Shown here in pieces: positions 36,062-44,326 of a DNA stretch of 64,000 bases. The translations under genes were made by a program, and so were the position numbers. Positions within the stretch are counted from its first letter, which is position 1; each line of letters opens with the position of its first letter. Location: positions 45,756 through 109,755 of the forward strand of contig CAZEWG010000004.1 in NCBI GenBank assembly GCA_964514485.1, given 5' to 3'. This stretch comes from JAEZAA01 sp964514485 (GTDB taxonomy: Bacteria; Pseudomonadota; Gammaproteobacteria; Pseudomonadales; Oleiphilaceae). The notes under the pieces were generated by a model. That model did not search any database. It was not told where the DNA came from and saw only the letters and a list, made by a program, of their open reading frames with translations.

Positions 36062-37036
36062 TTAGTGGACCGGCAGCTCAATATCCTTGAACACCTCATC
36101 GAGCTCGGCCTTCGTGGCGCAGCTTGCAGCCTGCTCAACCCGCTCACGGGTTAAGTGGGGTGCGAAACGCTGCATAAAGTCGTACATGTAACCCCGCAAG
36201 AAGGTTCCCTTACGAAAACCGATTTTCGTGGTGCTGGCCTCAAACAGATCACTGGCATCCAGGGACACCAAATCCGAATCCTGATTGGGGTCATACGCCA
36301 TGGATGCAATGATCCCCACGCCCAGCCCCAGTCGCACGTAGGTCTTAATCACGTCCGCGTCCGCTGCGGTAAAGACGACCGTCGGCGTATAGCCTTCCGC
36401 CTGGAACGCTTCATCGAGCTTCGAACGCCCGGTGAAACCAAATACATAGGTGACAATCGGATGCTTCGCCAGCTCTTTCAGGGTCAATCGATCCAGCTGG
36501 GCCAGCGGGTGGTTCCTGGGCACCACCACACAGCGGTTCCAGTTGTAGCAAGGCATCATGATCAAGTCGCTATACAGCTCCAGCGCCTCTGTGGCGATGG
36601 CGAAGTCAGCGGTGCCGTCCGCTGCCATTTCAGAGATCTGCATCGGGGTTCCCTGGTGCATATGCAGGGACACTTCGGGATATTCCTTCATGAACTCGCT
36701 AATCACCGGGGGCAATGCATAACGAGCCTGGGTGTGAGTGGTGGCAATGGTCAAATCCCCTTTGCGCTGATTGCTAAACTCCTGGGCGATTCGCTTGATC
36801 CCGTCAACTTTCCGCAGGATCTCGCCCGCTTCCCGAAGGATGATTTCACCGGCGGGTGTTACCCGTGTCAGGTGCTTGCCACTGCGGGTAAACACCTCCA
36901 CGCCCAACTCATCTTCCAACAGCCTGATTTGCTTACTGATACCGGGCTGAGATGTAAATAGGCTTTGTGCCGTAGCGGACACATTGAGGTCGTGGTGGGC
37001 GACTTCCCAAATATACTTCAATTGCTGAAGCTTCAT
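36062..37036 (-). CDS. cysB: LysR-type regulator CysB
   Basis: A 324-residue LysR-family regulator of the CysB subgroup. It opens MKLQQLKYIWEVAHHDLNVSATAQ, and the helix-turn-helix lies at about 19-45. ATTHTQARYALP in the effector domain is the Thr-rich sulfate/acetylserine-binding segment of CysB. It activates sulfate uptake and reduction genes when N-acetylserine or O-acetylserine accumulates. AGGAGG lies 4 nt before the ATG. A perfect 17-bp palindrome sits 55-71 bp upstream of the start, between cysB and the divergent exporter gene. Confidence 0.95.
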   Translation of the reverse strand: MKLQQLKYIWEVAHHDLNVSATAQSLFTSQPGISKQIRLLEDELGVEVFTRSGKHLTRVTPAGEIILREAGEILRKVDGIKRIAQEFSNQRKGDLTIATTHTQARYALPPVISEFMKEYPEVSLHMHQGTPMQISEMAADGTADFAIATEALELYSDLIMMPCYNWNRCVVVPRNHPLAQLDRLTLKELAKHPIVTYVFGFTGRSKLDEAFQAEGYTPTVVFTAADADVIKTYVRLGLGVGIIASMAYDPNQDSDLVSLDASDLFEASTTKIGFRKGTFLRGYMYDFMQRFAPHLTRERVEQAASCATKAELDEVFKDIELPVH

Positions 37037-37090
37037 TCATCCTCCTACAGCGCATTGTGCTATTCAAAAAGGCATAAAAATATAAACAAA

Positions 37091-37107
37091 TATTCTTTTA
37101 AAGAATA
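37091..37107. promoter_or_regulatory. Perfect palindrome TATTCTTT-T-AAAGAATA in the cysB/exporter spacer
   Basis: Two 8-bp arms around a single T lie in the AT-rich divergent spacer. The site ends one base before the first possible ATG of the exporter (37109), which argues for the later start at 37166. It is a good candidate operator, perhaps for CysB itself, because the flanking genes both concern sulfur. Confidence 0.5.
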
Positions 37108-37165
37108 GATGCAAGCCTTTAAAGTGGTGCCCGTTCCCCTATTTGATACCTTACAGCGGGCTCTC

Positions 37166-37957
37166 ATGGACACTCTTCTCTATATTCTTGCCGGTGCTGG
37201 CGTCGGGTTTGCAGTTGGTCTTACCGGAATCGGCGGCGGCTCCCTGATGACCCCGCTGCTGATTCTATTCGGTTTCCCGCCTCATGTGGCGGTAGGTACT
37301 GACCTGATCTATGCCTCAGTCACTAAGGCTGGTGGGGTCGTGTTTCACCATCGGCAAAATACCATCAACTGGCCGTTGGTGTTATTTATGCTCGCTGGCA
37401 GTATTCCGGCCTCCATCCTGACCGTCAGTGCTCTGTCCTACTTTTTCCCGGACGCCTCGGCCTATCAGCATCTGATTACAAGCAGCCTGGGTGTGATGCT
37501 GATCGTGACTGCCATTGTGCTGCTGCTGAAGGGATGGCTCAACAGCCGTCGCGATAAATATCGCAAAGTGGAGGCTCCCCAGAGCGGTGTTCTAACGCGC
37601 TCCAAGGCTATTATTACCCTGATCATGGGCGTGGTACTCGGTGTCTGCGTTACCCTGTCTTCAGTAGGTGCTGGCGCCTTCGGAGCGGCCATTCTGATGA
37701 CCCTATTCCCGTATCTGGCAACAATCCGCATTATTGGTACCGACTTGGCCCATGCCGTGCCACTGACTCTGGTGGGCGGACTTGGCCACCTGTTTCTGGG
37801 CAACGTGGATTTCTCCCTATTGGCAAGCCTGTTAGTGGGCTCTCTCCCGGCTATTTACCTGGGCAGTCTGTTGGGACGTCACTTGCCAGACCGTCTGATG
37901 CAGTCGATCCTGGCAACCCTTTTACTGGGTATTGGTACGAAATACGCCTTTTTCTAA
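37166..37957 (+). CDS. TauE/SafE-family membrane transporter
   Basis: About 263 residues with eight predicted membrane helices. Two DUF81-like halves carry the typical GLTGIGGGSLMTPLLILFGFPPHVAVGTDL near the N-terminus and SSVGAGAFGAAILM in the second half. The family exports sulfite, sulfoacetate or related organosulfur anions. I prefer the ATG at 37166 (AGCGGG upstream, first helix follows at once); the frame could also open at 37109. It diverges from cysB and is 105 bp past the cysB start, so sulfite export during sulfate assimilation is a sensible guess but not shown by the sequence. Confidence 0.87.
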   Translation: MDTLLYILAGAGVGFAVGLTGIGGGSLMTPLLILFGFPPHVAVGTDLIYASVTKAGGVVFHHRQNTINWPLVLFMLAGSIPASILTVSALSYFFPDASAYQHLITSSLGVMLIVTAIVLLLKGWLNSRRDKYRKVEAPQSGVLTRSKAIITLIMGVVLGVCVTLSSVGAGAFGAAILMTLFPYLATIRIIGTDLAHAVPLTLVGGLGHLFLGNVDFSLLASLLVGSLPAIYLGSLLGRHLPDRLMQSILATLLLGIGTKYAFF

Positions 37958-38168
37958 GGCACCGATGGCTGGGAAGACCACTCTTCGGGCTCTTCCCAGC
38001 CTCACTTCCCCCCGGATCCACCTCTACAAACCGATATTCGATCACTCCTTGGTTGACTTTAGTGCCTGCAAAGGAAAAACTGGCAACAACAAGCCTTTTG
38101 GGGCTGCAGCGCCTCTGGGGGTACTCTGGCACCTGAACCCGGCACTTTTTCTTCAGTTTGATCGGCTT

Positions 38169-40910
38169 ATGGCATTACTAAAAACAAAGTTTCTGCACCC
38201 GATCGTTAGCGACAAAACCGTGCAGCGCATCAGGCTTGATGACAGCCTGGCACCCAAGCCCGGCCAGAAGGCCACGTTTATTATCGCACCGGCCGGGTTT
38301 GGCAAGACCACCCTGGTAGCCCATTGGGCCAGTCGCTCAGGGCACCCAACCGCTTGGCTTTCGCTGGATACCACTGATAATAACCCTGCCAACTTCTGGC
38401 GCTACATCATCACGGCACTACAACAGATCCAGCCCTCCTGGGGAGCGGAAGCCCAACGCCTGCTTGCCGACGAGCGCTATACCGACTGCCTACCAGCCAT
38501 CACATCGTTACTCAATGAGCTGACAGAGAGCGCGTCCCAATCCCAAGAACCCATCGTCACCCTGGTTCTCGACGACTATCACCAAATCGAGAATAGCGCC
38601 GTCCACCAAGCCGTAGCGTACTTTATCGAGCACCTGTCCCCTGCTCTTCACTTGATTGTGACCAGTCGTACCCAGCCGGATCTTCCCCTGGCGCGCTGGC
38701 GCGTCAAAGGGTTCATCGCAGAGCTCTACACCAGCGACCTGATGTTCAGTGCCGACGAGATCGTCGATTTTTTTCGCAACTACGCGAACCAAACCCTGAC
38801 ACCCGAAGAGGTCGAACATATCAGCGGAGCGACCAGTGGCTGGATTGCCGCCTTGCAGCTCATGATTCTCTCCCAGCGCCAGTCTGCCCCAGCGTCTGCC
38901 AAAATTGACGTCGGTCGTTTGTTATCCAGCGGTAAAAAGCTGATTGACGATTATGTTTTAGCGGAAATCCTGTCGCAGCAACCACGTGAAGTACAGGAGT
39001 TTCTTGAGGACAGTGCCAGCTTGTTACGGATCAACCCTGATCTCTGTGATTACATCCGGAGCTCTAGCAATAGCCGTGAAATACTGACCGCGCTGGAGAA
39101 AGCCAACCTGTTCATTGTTCCCCTGGATAACCAGCATTATTGGTATCGATACCACGACCTGTTTCGCGATGCATTGCTCAGCCGGGTCAATGCCTTTGCT
39201 CCTGATCGGGCCCAACGATTTCAGCGGGCCGCAGTCAACTGGCATCTGGAGCAAAGCCATTACCATGAAGCCATCTCTCAGTTAATCGCTCTGGAAGACT
39301 GGGGCTGGATGGCGACGGTCCTGGAGGATAAAGGCAACGAACTGATCCGCGCGGGCTACCATCTCTATCTCATGGAATGGTTAAGTCTGATCCCCAGTAC
39401 GCTGATCAGCCATTCCCCCAAACTGCTGATGTTGCGGGCCTGGTGTTATTTCTACGACAACAAGTTCGAAAATATCGAGGCGCAACTGGCACAACTGGAG
39501 CTCCTGTTGGCCCAGTCATCACAGCGCGTCTCCTTCAGCGCGACTGATCTCGAACAGCTTCAGAATGAGATTTCCTTCATGCGTGCTTACCTTGCCCGTC
39601 CGGGGCAAGGCGAATCCGGCAAGTTGACGCACCAGGTCTTGGAAAAAATTCGCGACACCGACATTCCCATCAAGTCGGTCAGTTACTTTGGCTTGGCCCA
39701 GGATCATTTTCGCTGGGGCGACTTGAGCACCGTGGTAAAATCCCTGGAGTCCGCAATTCATTACGGGCAGTTGGAAGAGCGCTACTCCACGGTGCTCTCA
39801 AGCCTTGGCCTGCTGATGTGGACTCAGTTTATCCGGGGTGACCTGAACCACGCGCTGTCCATGAACAAGGCCATTCAAAGTTGGCTGGATAACTTCCATC
39901 ACAACCAACCTCAGCCTTCCCTGGTTTCATGCTGGCGTAATGCCGCGCTTTGCGAAATCTATCGCGAGCAGGACAACCTGACCGCCGCCCAGGCTTATCT
40001 CAACCCTCTGCTCCATTATTATGATCGAGCGGAGCCCGGTCAGCGGATGATGATTCACTACGTCCAGGCAGGCATCGCTTTTTCACAAGGCAACCCGGCC
40101 CTGGCCATCGAGCACCTGGACCTGGCCCTGGCGATTCACGAGCAAAAAAGTGAGCAGATTCTATTCGAAGCGCCAGCGCTGCAAGCCGCCAAACTACACT
40201 ACTGCCTGGAGCTGGGCGAAACCCAGCAGGCTGAGGCACTGGCCAAAACAATCAGCCAGCGGCCTTCAACCAATCCACTTAACCTGCAACGGGAACAACT
40301 CAGCCTGACGCGGCTGCAACTGGAGAAACAACACTTTGACCAGGCCCGGAATACTCTGGATCAGGTATTGGTCACCGCCCGGGAACAGGGTTATATCAAG
40401 CTGGAAATTCAGGCCCTGATATTGCTATCGCTCACCCTGGATGCCATGAAAGAGCGTGAGCCGGCACGGCAAGTATTCAGCCAGGCGCTAGAACTGGCGG
40501 AAAAAACGCAATCCATTCGTTTGTTTAGCGATGAGTCGGTTCAACTCATCAACTTTTTCAACGAGACTCCCCTGGCCGGCCCCAGCCATCACTTCCAGAA
40601 TGCCGTCCTGGAAAGTCTGGCCCGTAAGTCAAAACGGCTGGCCAAGACTAATCCCATCCCAGCCGCTATCCAGACTAAGCCTGAACTCGCTGCCAGCGAG
40701 CTCGAAGAAACCATCAGCAAACGGGAATTGGAAGTCCTTCAACTGATCCATGAGGGCCTCGCCAACAAACAAATTGCTGCCCAGTTAAATCTTGCACCAG
40801 CCACCGTCAAGGCTCACATCCGTAATCTGTACGGTAAAATTGGTGCAAGCAGTCGCACCGAGGCGCTGGCAAAAGCGCGTAAAATGGGACTTCTGGATCA
40901 GTTTGCGTGA
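38169..40910 (+). CDS. MalT-like LuxR-family transcriptional regulator (LAL/STAND type)
   Basis: About 913 residues from the ATG at 38169. The frame is open upstream to 37932, overlapping the exporter, but the first 79 residues there do not look like protein of this family. An N-terminal STAND NTPase carries Walker A PAGFGKTTLVAHW and the Walker B LVLDDYH. A winged-helix region follows, then a long array of helical (TPR-like) repeats (about 360-800). The C-terminal LuxR helix-turn-helix reads KRELEVLQLIHEGLANKQIAAQL. Such regulators are activated by a small inducer plus ATP, as MalT is. No obvious target operon adjoins, so the inducer is unknown. Confidence 0.9.
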   Translation: MALLKTKFLHPIVSDKTVQRIRLDDSLAPKPGQKATFIIAPAGFGKTTLVAHWASRSGHPTAWLSLDTTDNNPANFWRYIITALQQIQPSWGAEAQRLLADERYTDCLPAITSLLNELTESASQSQEPIVTLVLDDYHQIENSAVHQAVAYFIEHLSPALHLIVTSRTQPDLPLARWRVKGFIAELYTSDLMFSADEIVDFFRNYANQTLTPEEVEHISGATSGWIAALQLMILSQRQSAPASAKIDVGRLLSSGKKLIDDYVLAEILSQQPREVQEFLEDSASLLRINPDLCDYIRSSSNSREILTALEKANLFIVPLDNQHYWYRYHDLFRDALLSRVNAFAPDRAQRFQRAAVNWHLEQSHYHEAISQLIALEDWGWMATVLEDKGNELIRAGYHLYLMEWLSLIPSTLISHSPKLLMLRAWCYFYDNKFENIEAQLAQLELLLAQSSQRVSFSATDLEQLQNEISFMRAYLARPGQGESGKLTHQVLEKIRDTDIPIKSVSYFGLAQDHFRWGDLSTVVKSLESAIHYGQLEERYSTVLSSLGLLMWTQFIRGDLNHALSMNKAIQSWLDNFHHNQPQPSLVSCWRNAALCEIYREQDNLTAAQAYLNPLLHYYDRAEPGQRMMIHYVQAGIAFSQGNPALAIEHLDLALAIHEQKSEQILFEAPALQAAKLHYCLELGETQQAEALAKTISQRPSTNPLNLQREQLSLTRLQLEKQHFDQARNTLDQVLVTAREQGYIKLEIQALILLSLTLDAMKEREPARQVFSQALELAEKTQSIRLFSDESVQLINFFNETPLAGPSHHFQNAVLESLARKSKRLAKTNPIPAAIQTKPELAASELEETISKRELEVLQLIHEGLANKQIAAQLNLAPATVKAHIRNLYGKIGASSRTEALAKARKMGLLDQFA

Positions 40911-41083
40911 CACCGATCACAGTTTAGATCGATTACCCCCGGCCACTACGCCCTTCGGACGATTTATTTAAGCCCCCTCCCCCTTTAAGATCTTCATTAA
41001 TGATTAAGAACACTCCTTGATCAGGCCTTTTTGACATTTCCTTTTGAAGCAGGGCCTCCCGAAATCCAAAGCCCTCAGCAACT

Positions 41084-41125
41084 CGGCACCTTGAAGCGCA
41101 TTTGACTCAAGGTGCCGTTTTTTTT
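41084..41125 (+). terminator. Strong rho-independent terminator 170 bp past the LuxR gene
   Basis: CGGCACCTTGA and TCAAGGTGCCG form an 11-bp perfect stem with a 12-nt loop, followed by eight T on the plus strand. It ends plus-strand transcription well beyond the LuxR stop at 40910, so the mRNA has a long 3' end or a small RNA ends here. Confidence 0.85.
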
Positions 41126-41185
41126 ACCTATCCCTTCAACAATGCCCTGACAATCTTCAAGGCACAACAGCAACAACCTGAGACC

Positions 41186-43312
41186 TTATTGAATTTCCCG
41201 CCGAAAGGGAGGCAGCGCATTCAGCAATCGCTTGCCATACCAGCGGGAGACCAGCCGCCGATCCAAAATGGTAATACGCCCCTGATCGGTCTCGGAGCGT
41301 AATAACCGGCCGCAGGCCTGCACCAACTTCGTCGCCGCGTCGGGCAGTGAAACCTCCAGAAAAGGGTTGCCTCCCCGGGCCTGAATCCATTCAGCCAGGG
41401 TCGCCTCAACGGGATCATCAGGTACGGCAAACGGCAGGCGGACGATCACCACATGCGTCAGATAACGGCCCGGCAGGTCCACCCCTTCGGAAAAGGACGC
41501 CAACCCAAAGACGACACTGCCCAACCCTTGGTCTATCCGTTCACGATGACGTCGCAATACCTCATTCTTGGTAAAGTCATCCTGGGTAATGATCAACCCA
41601 TCCAGGGGGCTGTCTTCCAAACTACGACGCACAGCCTGCATCTGCGAGCGGGAACTGAACAGCACCAAGGATCCTTCCTGCAGGTCTATCATCTCCAGCA
41701 GGCGCTCAACGGTTTCATCGGTAAACTCCGGCCGCTCCGGCTCATTACGCATTTTAGGAATCGTGAGCGTGCAGGCATTGCTATAGTCGAAGGGGCTGGG
41801 AAGCACCCGGTAATGACTCTCTTCCGGCAGGCCGGATCTGATCCTGACCCGGTCAAAGGTGCCCAATGAAGTCAAAGTGGCAGAGGTGAGCACCGCACCA
41901 AAGCAACGCTCCCAAAGTTGTTTGGAAAGGATTCCGGACGCCATGATCGGACTACTGAACACCGCAATTTCATGGCGCCCCTCACCCTCATAGCTCCTTA
42001 GCCATCTGGCCAACGGCACGCCACCCTCCGGGTCGGCCACCGCGTAGGTTTTCCAAAGATCGTACATCGCCATAAAGCGCGCATAGATCAACCCTAGGGG
42101 CGCATACCACCGTTCGGCATCTTCCTTGCTGATGTCTTCTTCCCGTTTATCGTCCAGTGTTTGCCGCAACAGCTCGGTCATTCGCTCAAACAGCCGGCAC
42201 AGCTGGGCCGTGGACAGCAGCAGTTGATGACAAAGCGCACGAATCTCATCCGGTACAATGCCTTGGGCAAAGCGTAAAACCCGCTGATTTCCCCGGTCCT
42301 GGTCCTGATCCCAGCCTTCCAGCTCCGTCAAGGCGGTGAGCAGAGCCAGAAGGTCCTGGTCCAACTGTTGGGTTGCTGGCGAAACCTGCTCTACATCCCG
42401 CTTAATATCCCCACAGGTGCCCAACTCGGTTAACAGTGCGGCAACCGTTTTTGTGACCTGCTTGAGCCAATCCCGGCTGCTATTTAAAAAGGTGGAGTGG
42501 GCAAAATGGTTGATGGCCTTGTCCGCCAGATGGTGGGCTTCATCGAACACATAAATCGTTTCCTGGGGGGGCGGCAAAATCGCCCCGCCCCCGAGCGCCA
42601 GGTCAGCCAGCACCAGATCATGGTTGGCGACAATACAATCAACGCTCTCGATCTGCTGGCGGGCCTCGAAGAAGCTGCAACGTAAAAAGTAGGAGCAACG
42701 ACGGTTGGTACACTGGCGGTGATCCGTGGTTACCCGCCGCCAGTCGCTGTCTTCCAGGGCGTCTTTCCAGGTATCCCGATCCCCGTTCCAGTCGCCGTCA
42801 ATGATCTGATCAAGCATCTGCTGATACAGCGGCAGATTGAACTTTCCCTGCTCCTCGCTGGTCAGCAAAAATTGCGGCGCGGATTCGTCCGCATGGGCCT
42901 GCAGCAACTGATCCAGTTTAGCCAAGCAGAGATAGCGGCCGCGCCCTTTGGCTAAACCGAAGCTAAAGGACACACCCCCGTGTTCCTGAAGATCCGGCAG
43001 GTCCTTGTTCACTAGCTGCTCCTGGAGAGCCACCGTCGCGGTCGCAATCACCAGCTTCTTCTTGAGGGCGCGGGCCACCAGGATACCCGCGATGCTATAG
43101 GCCAATGTCTTGCCCGTACCCGTGCCGGCTTCAATCACACAAGCGGTGGGAAGCGACAGGCGATTCCCGGCGGCATCCATCCGAATCTCCCCGAGATAGC
43201 GGGCAATATCGGCGATCATGTGCCGCTGGGCATAACGAGGCTTAATGGACTTCCGCTCCAGGAAGGTACTGTAAACCTGCTGTATTTCGTTTTTGATTTC
43301 TTCCGAGAGCAT
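41186..43312 (-). CDS. dinG: ATP-dependent DNA helicase DinG
   Basis: About 708 residues from the ATG at 43312 (MLSEEIKNEIQQVYSTFL, the family's usual beginning; the open frame extends 22 codons more without support). It is an XPD-like superfamily-2 helicase. Walker A is EAGTGTGKTLAYS, and the iron-sulfur cluster cysteines lie around CTNRRCSYFLRCSFF. The helicase box is VFDEAHHLAD, and the C-terminal motif VI is QACGRLLRSETDQGRI. It unwinds DNA 5'-3', including R-loops and G-quadruplexes. It stands next to the type II secretion pair but is not obviously part of it (77 bp from the neighbouring terminator region, 142 bp from gspB). Confidence 0.93.
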   Translation of the reverse strand: MLSEEIKNEIQQVYSTFLERKSIKPRYAQRHMIADIARYLGEIRMDAAGNRLSLPTACVIEAGTGTGKTLAYSIAGILVARALKKKLVIATATVALQEQLVNKDLPDLQEHGGVSFSFGLAKGRGRYLCLAKLDQLLQAHADESAPQFLLTSEEQGKFNLPLYQQMLDQIIDGDWNGDRDTWKDALEDSDWRRVTTDHRQCTNRRCSYFLRCSFFEARQQIESVDCIVANHDLVLADLALGGGAILPPPQETIYVFDEAHHLADKAINHFAHSTFLNSSRDWLKQVTKTVAALLTELGTCGDIKRDVEQVSPATQQLDQDLLALLTALTELEGWDQDQDRGNQRVLRFAQGIVPDEIRALCHQLLLSTAQLCRLFERMTELLRQTLDDKREEDISKEDAERWYAPLGLIYARFMAMYDLWKTYAVADPEGGVPLARWLRSYEGEGRHEIAVFSSPIMASGILSKQLWERCFGAVLTSATLTSLGTFDRVRIRSGLPEESHYRVLPSPFDYSNACTLTIPKMRNEPERPEFTDETVERLLEMIDLQEGSLVLFSSRSQMQAVRRSLEDSPLDGLIITQDDFTKNEVLRRHRERIDQGLGSVVFGLASFSEGVDLPGRYLTHVVIVRLPFAVPDDPVEATLAEWIQARGGNPFLEVSLPDAATKLVQACGRLLRSETDQGRITILDRRLVSRWYGKRLLNALPPFRREIQ

Positions 43313-43454
43313 CTGACCTGTACAACCGTTGGATAAGCAGACGTGCAAACGCACATCAGCGGAAAATTGCGAGCGCACATGAGCGCTAAATCGGGTGGTT
43401 TGGCAAGGTCCTTCCGCGCCAAGGACCCTGGCGAGGACAGCCTTGTTCTATGGG

Positions 43455-44324
43455 TTATCGGTTAATCCAATCTTTTGCGGCATTAACGGAAAAAAGCACG
43501 CCGTCCAATACAAAAATGGCACCATCTTCGGTGATTTCCTGTACGGTCATCCCCTCAAATGCCTGCCCCTGACGGAGATAGATATTATTGACCATGATCC
43601 GACGAGCTGACGGCTCACTGGCATAAATATGGCTATTGAACCGCAGGGTCGGCACGCGGCGGCGAAAATGTTCCGGCATCTCGTCCAAATAAGGCACATG
43701 AACAGCCGGAGTATCCGCCGGTAACCGGGAGATGGTTTCACCATAGGGTTGCGCCTGGCGATAATGCCGCGCGTCCGGCGCAGTATCATCCATATACCCC
43801 AGGTAGGGATCATAAGCCAGCGTCTGGCGGGCGGTCTGAGGTGCAATCATAACGGGAGCCTCTGCTAACGGCTCAGGAGCGCTATGCACTCTTGGCTGCG
43901 GCTGGGCCGGCCGGATCAGCTCCTCGCCCTCGGCCAATGTGATTGGCCTTCTCATAGAAGGCTCAACCGGCATCGCTGGGGCAGGCGCTGCTTGGATCAC
44001 AGGGACGGGGTCAACAGGCGCCACCCCAGGACGCGGAACCGCAGGCTCTTGTTGCACCACCTGGGGCACGACCGTCTCAGCAGGAGCTGGGCGCACCACC
44101 GGTTCGGCACTGACCACAGGTTGCGCTTCTTTGTTCTTGCCATGATAAATCCACAGCCCCACAACCGTCGCATTTAACAGCAAAGCCCCCGTCAGGATAT
44201 AGGGCCACAACGGCTGCTGACGTTGGCCGGCATGAATCAGCATCGGGTTGGCGCCCAAGTGAGGCACCTGCCCCTGATGTCGTTCCGATTCGGATTTACG
44301 TAAGGCATCAAGAATGTAGGACAT
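43455..44324 (-). CDS. gspB: Type II secretion assembly protein GspB/ExeB
   Basis: A 289-residue inner-membrane protein. It begins MSYILDALRKSESERHQG, the hallmark cytoplasmic start of GspB/ExeB. A single membrane helix follows at about 40-60 (ILTGALLLNATVVGLWIYH), then a long Pro/Ala/Val-rich periplasmic linker and a C-terminal DUF3739-like/PilP-like beta domain (INNIYLRQGQAFEGMTVQEITEDGAIFVLDG split about 247-278). With GspA/ExeA it helps the secretin cross the peptidoglycan. Its start codon is 3 bp from the exeA stop, so the two are co-transcribed. The rest of the gsp operon is not in the window. Confidence 0.92.
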   Translation of the reverse strand: MSYILDALRKSESERHQGQVPHLGANPMLIHAGQRQQPLWPYILTGALLLNATVVGLWIYHGKNKEAQPVVSAEPVVRPAPAETVVPQVVQQEPAVPRPGVAPVDPVPVIQAAPAPAMPVEPSMRRPITLAEGEELIRPAQPQPRVHSAPEPLAEAPVMIAPQTARQTLAYDPYLGYMDDTAPDARHYRQAQPYGETISRLPADTPAVHVPYLDEMPEHFRRRVPTLRFNSHIYASEPSARRIMVNNIYLRQGQAFEGMTVQEITEDGAIFVLDGVLFSVNAAKDWINR

Positions 44325-44326
44325 GG

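Noticed and set aside
37932..38168. Upstream extension of the MalT-like regulator overlapping the exporter stop.
   Set aside because: The extra 79 residues show no family similarity and would overlap another gene; MalT-type proteins start right before the P-loop region as at 38169.
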